A stretch of 64,000 bases of DNA, taken from NCBI GenBank assembly GCA_051984675.1, contig JBPYFK010000098.1:1-64000 (forward strand), in the 5' to 3' direction. Position 1 is the stretch's first letter. Each line of letters starts with the position of its first letter. Positions 49,066-58,046 of the stretch are shown one piece after another. The position numbers and the translations under genes were made by a program. The notes beneath the pieces were generated by a model. That model had not been told where the DNA came from. It was given only the letters and a program-made list of their open reading frames with translations, and searched no databases. Origin of the DNA: JBPYFK01 sp051984675 (GTDB lineage Bacteria > Actinomycetota > Actinomycetes > Mycobacteriales > Pseudonocardiaceae).

Positions 49066-50277
49066 ATGGAGTTCTGGCGGGTGATCGGCCTCCTCTCCGG
49101 CACGTCGATGGACGGCATCGACGTCGCCGCCGCCGAGATACGCCTCGATTCGGATGTCGTCCAGCTGCGCCCCCTCGGCCACACCGAGACGGACTACCCG
49201 GCTGACCTGCGTCAACGACTGGTCGCGGCGCTGCCCCCGGGGACGTGCGACGCGGGTGAGCTGTGCGCGCTGGACACCGAGGTGGGCCAGGCGTTCGCGG
49301 ACGCGGCGGTGCGCGGGATCCATGGGCTCGCGGGCGGCTCGGCCGACCTGGTGGCCAGTCTCGGCCAGACGCTCTTCCACTGGGTGGACGGCGGCCGTGC
49401 GCGGGGCACGCTCCAGCTCGGGCAGCCCGCGTGGATCGCGGAGGCCACCGGCTTGCCGGTCGTGTCCGACCTGCGGACCAGGGATGTGGCCGCGGGCGGG
49501 CATGGCGCTCCCCTCGCGGGGATTCTCGACACGTTATGGCTGTCCAGCCCTGGCGCTGCCGAGACGAAGGTCGCGCTGAACATCGGCGGGATCGCCAACA
49601 TCACCGTCGTGAACGGCACCCGACCGCTCTCCTACGACGTCGGGCCGGGGAACGCGCTGCTCGACGCCGCCGCCGATGTCGTCTCCGGCGGGCGCGCGGC
49701 GCGGGACGCCGGCGGGCGCCTCGCCGCCAGCGGATCGGTCGTGCCCGAACTGCTGAACGTGTTGCTGGCTGACCCCTACTACCGGGCGCCCCCACCGAAA
49801 TCCACCGGCAAGGAACACTTCAACGGCCAGTACTTGCGCCGGGTCCTCGCCGATTTCCCGACGGTATCGGGGCCGGACCTGCTGGCCACGCTGACCGAAC
49901 TCACCGCCGCGACCGTCGCCGACGCCTGCCGGCAGCACGGCGCACGCAAGGTCGTCGCCGCTGGCGGCGGCGTGCACAACCCCGCGCTGATGGCGGCGCT
50001 TGCCCGGCGGCTGGCGGGCCCCGAACTCGTCACCAGCGACGACTTCGGGCTGCCCGCCGACGGTAAGGAGGCATACCTGGCCGCCTTGCTCGGTGCCCTC
50101 ACCGTCCACGGCCTGCCCGGCAACGTCCCCAGCACCACCGGAGCCCGTGGCCCGCGACTGCTCGGCAGCATCACGCCCGGAGCCGAGCCGCTGTCCCTGC
50201 CGCCACCGGCCACTGCGCCGGTGAAACACGTGCGAGTGCTCAGCAGAGAGGAGCCGCCGTGCGCCCCCTCGACCTGA
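49066..50277 (+). CDS. anmK: Anhydro-N-acetylmuramic acid kinase
   Basis: Opens and phosphorylates 1,6-anhydro-MurNAc to MurNAc-6-phosphate in cell-wall recycling. 403 residues of the ASKHA fold: GLLSGTSMDGIDVA (about 8-21), SLGQTLFH, ALNIGGIANIT and GPGNALLDAAA. The start may be ATG 49066 or the internal GTG before IGLLSG. It overlaps the following symporter gene by 19 bp, so the two are coupled. The enzyme is best known from Gram-negatives but is present in some actinobacteria. Confidence 0.93.
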   Translation: MEFWRVIGLLSGTSMDGIDVAAAEIRLDSDVVQLRPLGHTETDYPADLRQRLVAALPPGTCDAGELCALDTEVGQAFADAAVRGIHGLAGGSADLVASLGQTLFHWVDGGRARGTLQLGQPAWIAEATGLPVVSDLRTRDVAAGGHGAPLAGILDTLWLSSPGAAETKVALNIGGIANITVVNGTRPLSYDVGPGNALLDAAADVVSGGRAARDAGGRLAASGSVVPELLNVLLADPYYRAPPPKSTGKEHFNGQYLRRVLADFPTVSGPDLLATLTELTAATVADACRQHGARKVVAAGGGVHNPALMAALARRLAGPELVTSDDFGLPADGKEAYLAALLGALTVHGLPGNVPSTTGARGPRLLGSITPGAEPLSLPPPATAPVKHVRVLSREEPPCAPST

Positions 50278-51773
50278 CGGTGATCGTGCTGTACCTGATA
50301 GCGATGCCGCTGCTCGGCCTGGCCGTCGGCGGAAGGCAGCGCGGTTCCCGGGACTATTTCGTCGGCAGCCGGCAACTGCCGTGGTGGGCCGTGTGCTTCT
50401 CGGTGGTAGCGACCGAGACCTCCACACTGACGGTGATCAGCGTGCCGACCGTGGCCTACCTGGGGTCCTTCACCTACCTGCAACTGGCGTTGGGCTACCT
50501 GATCGGGCGAGCAGTGGTCGCGTTCGTCCTGCTGCCCAGGTACTACGCCGGAAACCTGGTCAGCGCCTACGCCTTCCTCGGCCAGCGATTCGGCGGCGGC
50601 ATGCAGGGCATGGCCTCAGTGACGTTCCTGATCACTCGCCTGCTTGCGGAGGGGCTGCGCCTGTTCGCCGCCGCGATCCCGGTGAAGGTGATGCTGGATT
50701 CGCTGCATGTCCCCATGCGGTACTGGCAGATCGTCCTGGTGCTGTCACTGCTGACGATCGTCTACACCTACCTCGGCGGTATCCGGGCGGTCGTCTGGGT
50801 CGACGTCGTGCAGATGTCGATCTACCTCGTCGGTGCGGTGGTCGCGACCGTCCTGCTGGTGGGCGAGCTACCCCCGGGGTGGGCCGACGTCGCGCTGTCG
50901 CACGGGAAGTTCAAGCTGTTCGACTTCACGTCGTCCATCGTCACCCAGCAGTACTCCTTCCTCGCCGCCGTACTCGGCGGCGCGGTGTTCGCCATGGGAT
51001 CGCACGGCGCCGACCAGCTCATGGTGCAGCGCCTGCTGGCGTGCAAGAACCTGCGAGACGGCCAGCGCGCACTGATCGGCAGTGGCCTGGTCGTGCTGGT
51101 GCAGTTCGCGCTGTTCACCTTCCTCGGCACGCTGCTGTGGGGGTTCTACGGCGGCAAGAGCCCGTCCGCGCTGGGCATGGGCAGCAAGGACGAGCTGTTT
51201 CCCCGGTTCATCGTCGAGCACCTGCCGCCCGGCCTGTCCGGGCTGCTGATCGCGGGCATCCTGGCGGCGGCGATGGGCTCACTGGCGGCGGCCCTGAACT
51301 CGCTTTCTTCGTCCACAGTGGACGACTTGTACCAGCGGGTCGGCCGCGGCGACCTCGACGACGACGCGGCGCTGCGGCTGGGAAGGCTGTGGACGCTGAT
51401 CTGGGCGGCAGCGCTGGCGGTGCTCGCGTCGATGTTCACGACCACGAACAACCCGGTGGTTGAGGTTGGCCTGAGCATCGCCGGCTATACGTATGGCGCG
51501 CTGCTCGGCGCGTTCTTCCTGGGGTTGTGGGTCAAAAGGGCACGCCAGTCCGACGCGATGATCGCGTTCGTGATCACCGTCGTCGTGGTGCTGCTGCTGG
51601 TGTTCGCCGTGACCTTCCCCACCGGCTCGGGTGGCCGCTCCTCACTGGCCTTCCCCTGGTACACGCCGGCCGGCGTGGTCGTGACGTTGCTTGTGGGTGG
51701 CGCGCTCGCGCTGCGGCACGCCAGAACCGGCGGGAAGGCGCCGGAAGCGGAGGAAACCCGAGCCAGGAGATGA
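50259..51773 (+). CDS. Sodium:solute symporter (SSS family)
   Basis: 504 residues with thirteen predicted membrane helices, a LeuT-like SSS transporter: GSRDYFVGSRQLPWWAVCFSVVATETSTLTVISVP near the start, LGGIRAVVWVDVVQ, and AALNSLSSSTVDDLYQR at the conserved Na2 region. GTG start inside anmK. The pairing suggests import of a MurNAc-related or other amino-sugar substrate, but this is inference from context; the family also carries sialic acid, sugars and carboxylates. It ends 6 bp before the convergent smc. Confidence 0.88.
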   Translation: MRPLDLTVIVLYLIAMPLLGLAVGGRQRGSRDYFVGSRQLPWWAVCFSVVATETSTLTVISVPTVAYLGSFTYLQLALGYLIGRAVVAFVLLPRYYAGNLVSAYAFLGQRFGGGMQGMASVTFLITRLLAEGLRLFAAAIPVKVMLDSLHVPMRYWQIVLVLSLLTIVYTYLGGIRAVVWVDVVQMSIYLVGAVVATVLLVGELPPGWADVALSHGKFKLFDFTSSIVTQQYSFLAAVLGGAVFAMGSHGADQLMVQRLLACKNLRDGQRALIGSGLVVLVQFALFTFLGTLLWGFYGGKSPSALGMGSKDELFPRFIVEHLPPGLSGLLIAGILAAAMGSLAAALNSLSSSTVDDLYQRVGRGDLDDDAALRLGRLWTLIWAAALAVLASMFTTTNNPVVEVGLSIAGYTYGALLGAFFLGLWVKRARQSDAMIAFVITVVVVLLLVFAVTFPTGSGGRSSLAFPWYTPAGVVVTLLVGGALALRHARTGGKAPEAEETRARR

Positions 51774-51779
51774 CCCGAG

Positions 51780-54700
51780 CTACTCGGCCGACGAATCGGC
51801 CGCCCCCTGCGGCTGGCTCTCAAGGTTCGGCTGGGCCTCAACGTCGGGCTGGGCCTCAACGTCGGGCTGGCTCTCGATCTTTTCACCGCGCAGCCGCTGC
51901 GAGATCACGGTCGTGATCCCGTCGCCGCGCATGCTGACGCCGTAGAGCGCGTCGGCGATCTCCATCGTCGGCTTCTGGTGCGTGATGATGAGCAGCTGCG
52001 ATGTGGTGCGCAGCTCGTTGAGCAGCGTGATCAGCCGGCGGAGGTTGGTGTCGTCCAGCGCCGCCTCGACCTCGTCGAGCACGTAGAACGGCGAGGGCCG
52101 GGCACGGAAGATCGACACCAGCATGGCGACCGCCGTCAGCGACTTCTCCCCACCGGACAGCAGGGACAGGCGCTTGACCTTCTTGCCCGGCGGCCGGGCC
52201 TCCACCTCAACCCCGGTGTTGAGCATGTCGTCCGGGTCGGTGAGCGTCAGGCGGCCCGCCCCACCCGGGAACAGCACGGAGAACACCTTCTCGAACTCGA
52301 CGGCCACATCCTCGAACGCTGACCGGAAGACCTCCAGGATCTTCTCGTCGACGTCCTTGACCACGTCGAGCAGGTCCCGGCGGGTCGCCTTGAGGTCTTC
52401 GAGCTGGGTGGACAGGAACTTGTACCGCTCCTCCAGCGCCGCGTACTCCTCCAACGCCAGCGGGTTGACCTTGCCGAGTTGGGCGAGGTCCTTCTCCGCG
52501 CGCTTCGCCCTGCGCTCCTGGGTCTGGCGGTCGTAGGGCACCGACGGCGGTTCGCTGACCTGCTCGCCGCGCTCCTTCGCCGTCTCGTACTCGGCGATCT
52601 CCGTCGGGCTCGGCGGCACCGGCACGGTCGGACCGTACTCGTCGACCAGCTCCTCAAGCCCGATCCCGTACTCTTCGATGATCTTGTTCTCGAGCTGCTC
52701 GATGCGCAGCCGCTGCTCGGCGCGCACGACTTCGTCCCGGTGGACGGCGTCGGTCAGCTTCTCCAGCTCACCCGAGAGTTCGCGGACCCGCTTGCGCAGC
52801 TCGTTGAGCGCCTGCTCGTGCTCGGCCTGCTGCGCCTGCGCCGCATCCCGTTCCCCGGTGGCCGCGCGCAGCGACACCGCGATCCGGTCCAGCGCGGTCT
52901 GGCAGCCGTCGACCACGGCCCGGGCCACCCTTGCGCCGCGCTCGCGGGCCTTGCGTGCCGCTTCCGCCCTGGCACGAGCCTCGCGCTCCTGCCGGGCGGC
53001 CCGGCGCAGCTGGTCGGCCTTGCCGTGCACCGAACGCGCCCGCTCCTCGGCGGTGCGCTGGGCCAGCCGGGCGTCCATCTCCTCCTGCCGGACCCGGGTC
53101 AGCTCGCCGCTGAGCCGGTCCCGCTCGGTGGTGTCCGGCTCGGGCTGCTCGTCCTGCTCGATCTGGACGACGTCGAGCCGTTCCTCCAGCTCCGCGAGCT
53201 TCTCCAGCGCCTCCGACCGCGACTTCTCGACCTTGTCGCGCTGCGTGCGCAGCCGTTCCACCTCGGCGACAGCGGACTTCGCCGCCCGCTGGAGGCTGGC
53301 CAGCCGCTCGGAGCTGCGCGCTTTCTGCACCCGTGCCTCGGACACCTGCTCCTCGGCGGCGCGGACCTCGGCACGGCGGGCCTGTTCCTCGGCCCGCGCG
53401 CCTTCCAGCGCGGCGGAGTGCTGCTCCAAGCGGCGCTCCGCGGCGGCGAGTTCGCGCTCCGCGTCTTCGACCGCGGCTTGGACCTCGATGACGCTCTGCG
53501 CATCGCTCGACCCGCCGTTGGCCCAGTGGCCACCGACGACGTCGCCGTCAGACGTCACCACGCGGACGTCCGGGTGACGCTCGACGATCCGCTTCGCGGT
53601 CGCGAGGTCGCCGACCACGGCCGTGCGGTCCAGAGCGCGCTGGACCGCCGGGCGCAGGACGTCAGGGGCGCGAACCAGGTCGATCGCCCAGCGCCCGGCG
53701 CCGTCGAGTTCCGGGCCGTCCAGGTCCGGCCAGCTCGACCGGTCGACCTCCCCGGAGGACCCGATCAGGACCGTCGCCCGCCCGGAATCGTCGGTCTTCA
53801 GCAGTTCGAGTGCGGTGACGGCGTCCGCCACTCCGGTGACGGCGACCGCCTCCGCGACCGGCCCGAACGCCGCTGCGACGGCAGTCTCCGCGCCCGGCTC
53901 GACCGTGACCAGCTGCGCGACCGACCCGAGCAGTCCAGGCAGCCGCTCGCCGGCCGACAGCAGCGCCCCCGCACCGTCCTTGCGCTGCAACCCCAGCGAC
54001 AGCGCCTCCACGCGCGCCTTCCACGACGCGATCTCGCGCTCGGCCGTCCGCTCGGCCTTGACCAGCTCCTCCACCCGCTCCCGGGCCGCCGCGCGGGCCT
54101 GCTCGGCCTCGGCGCGCCGCTCCCCGAGTTCGGCGTCGTCGGCGTCCTCGTGCCCGGCCTCCTCAGCGTCGTCGTGCGCGCGCTGCGCCTCCTCGGCACG
54201 TTCCTGGGCCTCCGCGAGCGACGCCGAAAGCCGCTCCAGCTCGTCGGCGGTCGCGGAGACCTTGCTGCGGGTCGACTCGACCTGCCCGGACAGCCGGGCC
54301 ACACCCTCCCGGCGGTCCGCGATGGCCCGCACGGCAGCCATGTGCTGCTGCTCGGCGTCCTTGAGCGCGCTCTCCATCTCGGTGCGGCGCTCGACGACCT
54401 CGGCGAGTGCTTCCTGCGCGCGCTCGGCCTGCTCCTGCAACGACTCTTCCTTGGCCGCGACCTCCTCGGCCTCGCGCTCCAAGTCCTCCGGGTCGCGGCC
54501 GAAGCGCTGCTCCTCAGCGTGCGAGGACAGGTGCTTGTCACGTTCTTCGGCCAGCCGCAGCGTGCCGCGCAGGCGCTCCTCCAAGGCGGACAGCCGGTAC
54601 CAGGTGTCCTGCGCCCGGCTCAGCCTCGGCGCGTCCGCGGCCACCTTCTCCTCGTAGTCCTTCTCCTCGGATTGGGCGTACTGCAACGCACGCTCGACCT

Positions 54701-55469
54701 CGGTACGCCTGGCCCGCGCGGCTTCCTGGTCCGCCTCGTCCCGGGCGAGTTCGGTGCGGGAGGTCACCAGGTCGTCGGCGAGCAGCCGCAGCCGCGCATC
54801 CCGCAACTCGGCCTGGACGGCCTGCGCCTTGCGGGCGATCTCGGCCTGCTTGCCCAGCGGCTTGAGCTGACGCCGCAGCTCACTGGTCAGGTCGGTCAAC
54901 CGGGTCAGGTTGCCCTGCATCGCGTCCAGCTTGCGCAGGGCCTTCTCCTTGCGCTTGCGATGCTTGAGCACGCCGGCGGCCTCTTCGATCAGCCGCCGGT
55001 GTTCCTCCGGCTTGGCCTGCAGGATGGTGGCCAGCTGGCCCTGACCGACGATGACGTGCATCTCCCGGCCGATGCCGGAGTCCGAGAGCAGCTCCTGGAC
55101 GTCCATCAGCCGGCACGTGTTGCCGTTGAGCTCGTACTCGCTGGCACCGTCCCGGAACATTCTCCGGGTGATCGACACCTCGGTGTACTCGATCGGCAGC
55201 GCGCCGTCGGAGTTGTCGATGGTCAGCGTCACCTCGGCGCGGCCCAGCGGCGCGCGCCCCGACGTACCGGCGAAGATGACGTCCTCCATCTTGCCGCCGC
55301 GCAGCGCCTTGGCACCCTGCTCTCCCATGACCCAGGTGAGGGCGTCCAGCACGTTCGACTTGCCGGACCCGTTCGGGCCGACGACGCAGGTGATACCGGG
55401 CTCGAAGCGCAGCGTGGTAGCCGATGCGAAGGACTTGAACCCCTTCAGCGTCAGGCTCTTCAAATGCAC
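51780..55469 (-). CDS. smc: Chromosome segregation protein SMC
   Basis: SMC subunit of the condensin complex. 1,229 residues: Walker A GPNGSGKSNVLDAL (about 32-45), a first long coiled coil to about 510, a hinge domain (about 510-670), a returning coiled coil, then the signature LSGGEKSLTAVAM and Walker B FYVLDEVEAALDD. The tail after about 1200 is a repeat (QPDVEA). I chose the GTG at 55469, with AGAAAGG 9 nt upstream; a TTG at 55478 lies too close to it. The large open frame on the opposite strand is a coiled-coil shadow. Confidence 0.97.
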   Translation of the reverse strand: MHLKSLTLKGFKSFASATTLRFEPGITCVVGPNGSGKSNVLDALTWVMGEQGAKALRGGKMEDVIFAGTSGRAPLGRAEVTLTIDNSDGALPIEYTEVSITRRMFRDGASEYELNGNTCRLMDVQELLSDSGIGREMHVIVGQGQLATILQAKPEEHRRLIEEAAGVLKHRKRKEKALRKLDAMQGNLTRLTDLTSELRRQLKPLGKQAEIARKAQAVQAELRDARLRLLADDLVTSRTELARDEADQEAARARRTEVERALQYAQSEEKDYEEKVAADAPRLSRAQDTWYRLSALEERLRGTLRLAEERDKHLSSHAEEQRFGRDPEDLEREAEEVAAKEESLQEQAERAQEALAEVVERRTEMESALKDAEQQHMAAVRAIADRREGVARLSGQVESTRSKVSATADELERLSASLAEAQERAEEAQRAHDDAEEAGHEDADDAELGERRAEAEQARAAARERVEELVKAERTAEREIASWKARVEALSLGLQRKDGAGALLSAGERLPGLLGSVAQLVTVEPGAETAVAAAFGPVAEAVAVTGVADAVTALELLKTDDSGRATVLIGSSGEVDRSSWPDLDGPELDGAGRWAIDLVRAPDVLRPAVQRALDRTAVVGDLATAKRIVERHPDVRVVTSDGDVVGGHWANGGSSDAQSVIEVQAAVEDAERELAAAERRLEQHSAALEGARAEEQARRAEVRAAEEQVSEARVQKARSSERLASLQRAAKSAVAEVERLRTQRDKVEKSRSEALEKLAELEERLDVVQIEQDEQPEPDTTERDRLSGELTRVRQEEMDARLAQRTAEERARSVHGKADQLRRAARQEREARARAEAARKARERGARVARAVVDGCQTALDRIAVSLRAATGERDAAQAQQAEHEQALNELRKRVRELSGELEKLTDAVHRDEVVRAEQRLRIEQLENKIIEEYGIGLEELVDEYGPTVPVPPSPTEIAEYETAKERGEQVSEPPSVPYDRQTQERRAKRAEKDLAQLGKVNPLALEEYAALEERYKFLSTQLEDLKATRRDLLDVVKDVDEKILEVFRSAFEDVAVEFEKVFSVLFPGGAGRLTLTDPDDMLNTGVEVEARPPGKKVKRLSLLSGGEKSLTAVAMLVSIFRARPSPFYVLDEVEAALDDTNLRRLITLLNELRTTSQLLIITHQKPTMEIADALYGVSMRGDGITTVISQRLRGEKIESQPDVEAQPDVEAQPNLESQPQGAADSSAE
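51811..51882. repeat. 18-bp tandem repeat (4 units) in the smc 3' end
   Basis: Units at 51829-51846 and 51847-51864 are identical (GGCTGGGCCTCAACGTCG), flanked by diverged units from 51811 and 51865. They encode QPDVEA in the SMC tail. Confidence 0.85.
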
Positions 55470-55646
55470 TTCGAACAACCTTTCTCGGCAACGTCGCGCT
55501 GGGTGACCCCGCCCAGCCGGCCCCTCATCACCACCGGTGAACCATCCGGCCGAGCGTACCCGCCGGGACGGGCTGACCGCCTACAGCCGCGCCGGAGAGT
55601 CCCGGTGGCTACCCGGCGTGTAGGAAGACTCGGCGTGCGAGGAGGT

Positions 55647-55937
55647 TCAACGCTCGACGAACCCGGTGACGTTGCCCTTGGCCGGCGTCCACTGCTCGGC
55701 GACGTGGTCGACATGACCGGGCGTCTCGCCCGAACGCAGGGCGCGCAACAGCTGCTCGCAGGCGTCCCGCGGCCCTTCGGCAACGACCTCGACCCGGCTC
55801 GCCGGCAGGTTGGTCGCGCTGCCCACGAGGCCGAGCTCCAGCGCCCGGCTGCGCGTCCACCAGCGAAATCCCACTCCGTGCACGCGACCGTGCACCCAGG
55901 CGGTCAGTCGAACGTCTTGCTCACCCACATCCCGCAT
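55647..55937 (-). CDS. acyP: Acylphosphatase
   Basis: Hydrolyses acyl phosphates. 96 residues: RLTAWVHGRVHGVGFRWWTRSRA with the catalytic Arg, then GLVGSATNLPASRVEVVAEGP with the catalytic Asn. It precedes smc, as in mycobacteria. I chose ATG 55937; GTG 55928 is also possible. Confidence 0.93.
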   Translation of the reverse strand: MRDVGEQDVRLTAWVHGRVHGVGFRWWTRSRALELGLVGSATNLPASRVEVVAEGPRDACEQLLRALRSGETPGHVDHVAEQWTPAKGNVTGFVER

Positions 55938-56064
55938 GATGCCAGTGCTCCGATCGGCCGAAGAGGCCCGCGCCCGCCAGGCCCTAGGATGTCGGCTTTG
56001 GGGAGGGACGGGCCGCCTGGCCCGCATCGCGAGCCGGACCCATCACAAACCGGGATATGGACAC

Positions 56065-56568
56065 ATGGACTCTTTAGGAACAGGGCCGCTCGGTCGCGGG
56101 GCGTTCGCCGAAGACCCCGAAGTCTCCGCGAAGCGCTTGGTGGTGTGGGCCGGTGCCGGGATGGTGATCGCCACCGGATTCGCGACCATCGCCGCGATGG
56201 CGCTGGGGGTGCAGCGGAGTTTCCCGGGCCTCCGGCTCGACGTGCCCAACACCACCCCGCCCAGCTACTCGGTCACCAGCTCGCCCGCGCTGCCACCCCT
56301 GCTGCCGCCACCGCCCTCGTCGAGCCGCACCACGACGTACGAGGAACCGACGACCACGACGTACCTGACCTCCCGGCCGTCGCCGACGACTACGCGCTCC
56401 ACGGTCGTGCCGCCGCCGACCACGACGACAAGTACGCAGACACCGACCACGACGCCGCCGACTACGACATCGCCGACGACAACGCCTCCCACACCCACGA
56501 CGTCACGGTCGACCACACCGCCCCAGCCGAGCGGCACGAACACCCCGACCACGCAAGGGAACGGGTGA
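56065..56568 (+). CDS. Membrane-anchored Thr/Pro-rich protein
   Basis: 167 residues, not recognised. A short cytosolic N-terminus (MDSLGTGPLGRGAFAEDPEVSAKR) precedes one membrane helix (about 25-48). The rest (about 60-167) is nearly all Thr, Pro and Ser, a probable extracellular stalk that could be O-mannosylated. The Thr codons are mainly ACG and ACC in a near-triplet repeat. It overlaps the next gene by 4 bp (GTGA). Confidence 0.7.
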   Translation: MDSLGTGPLGRGAFAEDPEVSAKRLVVWAGAGMVIATGFATIAAMALGVQRSFPGLRLDVPNTTPPSYSVTSSPALPPLLPPPPSSSRTTTYEEPTTTTYLTSRPSPTTTRSTVVPPPTTTTSTQTPTTTPPTTTSPTTTPPTPTTSRSTTPPQPSGTNTPTTQGNG

Positions 56569-56756
56569 GCGTGCTCGCTGCCCACGCATGCCGTTCGCTG
56601 TGCGCATGGCATCGGACACCGGCGGAGATCGGCGACTTTCCGGTGTTGGCCTGTCGAGGATGCGGTTCCCAGTGGATAAGGACAGAACCCTGGACGCCGA
56701 TCGACCACAGTGGACGGATACCGGAGGACGTGCGCGCTGAGCTGATGAAGCGATAG
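56565..56756 (+). CDS. Small protein with a CxxC zinc-ribbon-like motif
   Basis: 63 residues, not recognised: CRSLCAWH, then LACRGCGSQW, giving Cys-x3-Cys and Cys-x2-Cys pairs that could bind one zinc. The C-terminus is charged. The GTG is coupled to the upstream stalk-protein gene, with AAGGGA 5 nt before it. No function can be given. Confidence 0.65.
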   Translation: MSVLAAHACRSLCAWHRTPAEIGDFPVLACRGCGSQWIRTEPWTPIDHSGRIPEDVRAELMKR

Positions 56757-56786
56757 CCTCATCAGTCCACTGTGGATATCCGGCGT

Positions 56787-57434
56787 CTATGCCGGGTCGC
56801 CGTGGATCACGACGTCCGCGCGTTGACGGGTCGCGGCAATGAGCGCGGCATTGCGTTCGTCGCTGCGCCACACCCATTCGCGCGCCTGCTCCAGGCTCTT
56901 GCCGTAGCTCACATGGCGCGCGATGAGTCGTTCGACCCGCACCTCGTCGTTCGGCGCGAGGAACCACACCTCGTCCAGCAGGCCGCGGACCTGCGTCCAG
57001 AGACCGTCGTCGAGGAGGAGGTAGTTGCCTTCCGTGATCACAAGCGGGATATCCGGCGAGACCGGGATGGACCCGGCGACGGCTTCCTCGATGTCACGGT
57101 GGAATTCCGGCGCGTAGACGGTCTCACCGGAACGCCGCTCGCGCAGCCGCCGGAGCAGGGCGGCATAGCCCGCGGCGTCGAAGGTGTCCGGCGCACCCTT
57201 GCGGTCGCGACGACCGAGCCGGCGCAGTTCAGCTTCGGCGAGATGGAAGCCGTCCATCGGCACGACCACCGCGTCCGCCCCCAACGCCGCGAGCACCTTG
57301 CGCGCCACGACACCCTTACCCGCGCCCGGCGCTCCGGCAATGCCAAGGATGCGCGTTGGGCCGCTGTCGGCCAACGTCCTCGCACGCTGCACCAACGCGG
57401 CCAGATCAGGCTCTATTTCCACCGGCATGACCAT
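56787..57434 (-). CDS. Nucleoside/nucleotide kinase family P-loop protein
   Basis: 215 residues with a P-loop GIAGAPGAGKG (about 30-40), where the usual Ser/Thr after Lys is Gly, then VVVPMDGFHLAEAELRRLGRRDRKGAPDTFD and VITEGNYLLLDDGLW. These match the uridine kinase/pantothenate kinase/YggC-FrcK group, which phosphorylates sugars or nucleosides. The substrate is unknown. No strong ribosome-binding site was seen; starts at 57434 or 57428. Confidence 0.85.
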   Translation of the reverse strand: MVMPVEIEPDLAALVQRARTLADSGPTRILGIAGAPGAGKGVVARKVLAALGADAVVVPMDGFHLAEAELRRLGRRDRKGAPDTFDAAGYAALLRRLRERRSGETVYAPEFHRDIEEAVAGSIPVSPDIPLVITEGNYLLLDDGLWTQVRGLLDEVWFLAPNDEVRVERLIARHVSYGKSLEQAREWVWRSDERNAALIAATRQRADVVIHGDPA

Positions 57435-57609
57435 ATCGACTATTACTACTCATTCCCCTGCGCGCGGTGCAAGCAGCGAGCGATCCTCTTGGGTGACCAA
57501 GATCCGCCTCCGCATCCGCCAAACAGATGAGCGATTGACCAGGTCACCACGTACCCAGACCCTTTATTACAGTACGTCAACCCGTTTGCCGGTCCCGGGG
57601 GTGACCGAC

Positions 57610-57864
57610 ATGGCAACGATCCGCGTACACCCGATCCAGCTGAAGTACCACGTCGGGCGTGACGGCAAGCAGACATGCAAGCTGTGCGGCGCCGAGGAGC
57701 GCTGGAGGTCGAAGCAGCGGCCCACGGTTTCCGGGGATGCGTTGAAGCGAACCGTGCACCTCGTGCATCTCATGAAGGAGCACATCTCGGACGTCCAATC
57801 CACCTTCAGCGCCCGCGAGCGCAAGAAGGAGAAGTGGATTGAGGCCGACCAAGCCGAAGAATGA
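57610..57864 (+). CDS. Small CxxC protein of unknown function
   Basis: 84 residues, basic and soluble: ATIRVHPIQLKYHVGRDGKQTCKLCGAEERW, with later HLVHLMKEH. The CxxC plus paired His could form a zinc site. The tail is Lys/Glu-rich. Its upstream region is comparatively AT-rich (57430-57600), which may mark a stronger promoter or acquired DNA. GGGGG precedes the ATG by 8 nt; GTG 57601 is also possible. Confidence 0.65.
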   Translation: MATIRVHPIQLKYHVGRDGKQTCKLCGAEERWRSKQRPTVSGDALKRTVHLVHLMKEHISDVQSTFSARERKKEKWIEADQAEE

Positions 57865-58046
57865 GACCGAGGCGCTCCTGGCGAACGCCGGGAAACCGCC
57901 CCATCGGGACACCTCGGGTCGCGCATCCGCAAGAAGCTCCCGCCACTGTCCATGTTGGGCGTTCGCTGCCATCGAGGTCTACGGCCCAGGTGACAAGCAC
58001 TGCTTCCGCTTGGCGTCGTGGGAGATCGGGGCGAAACGCCGCTGAT

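Noticed and set aside
52479..56756. A 1,425-codon open frame on the + strand
   Set aside because: It is the opposite-strand shadow of smc and acyP. Its translation is Leu/Arg/Gly-rich with no domain. Only its last 63 codons, after GTG 56565, look like a real gene.
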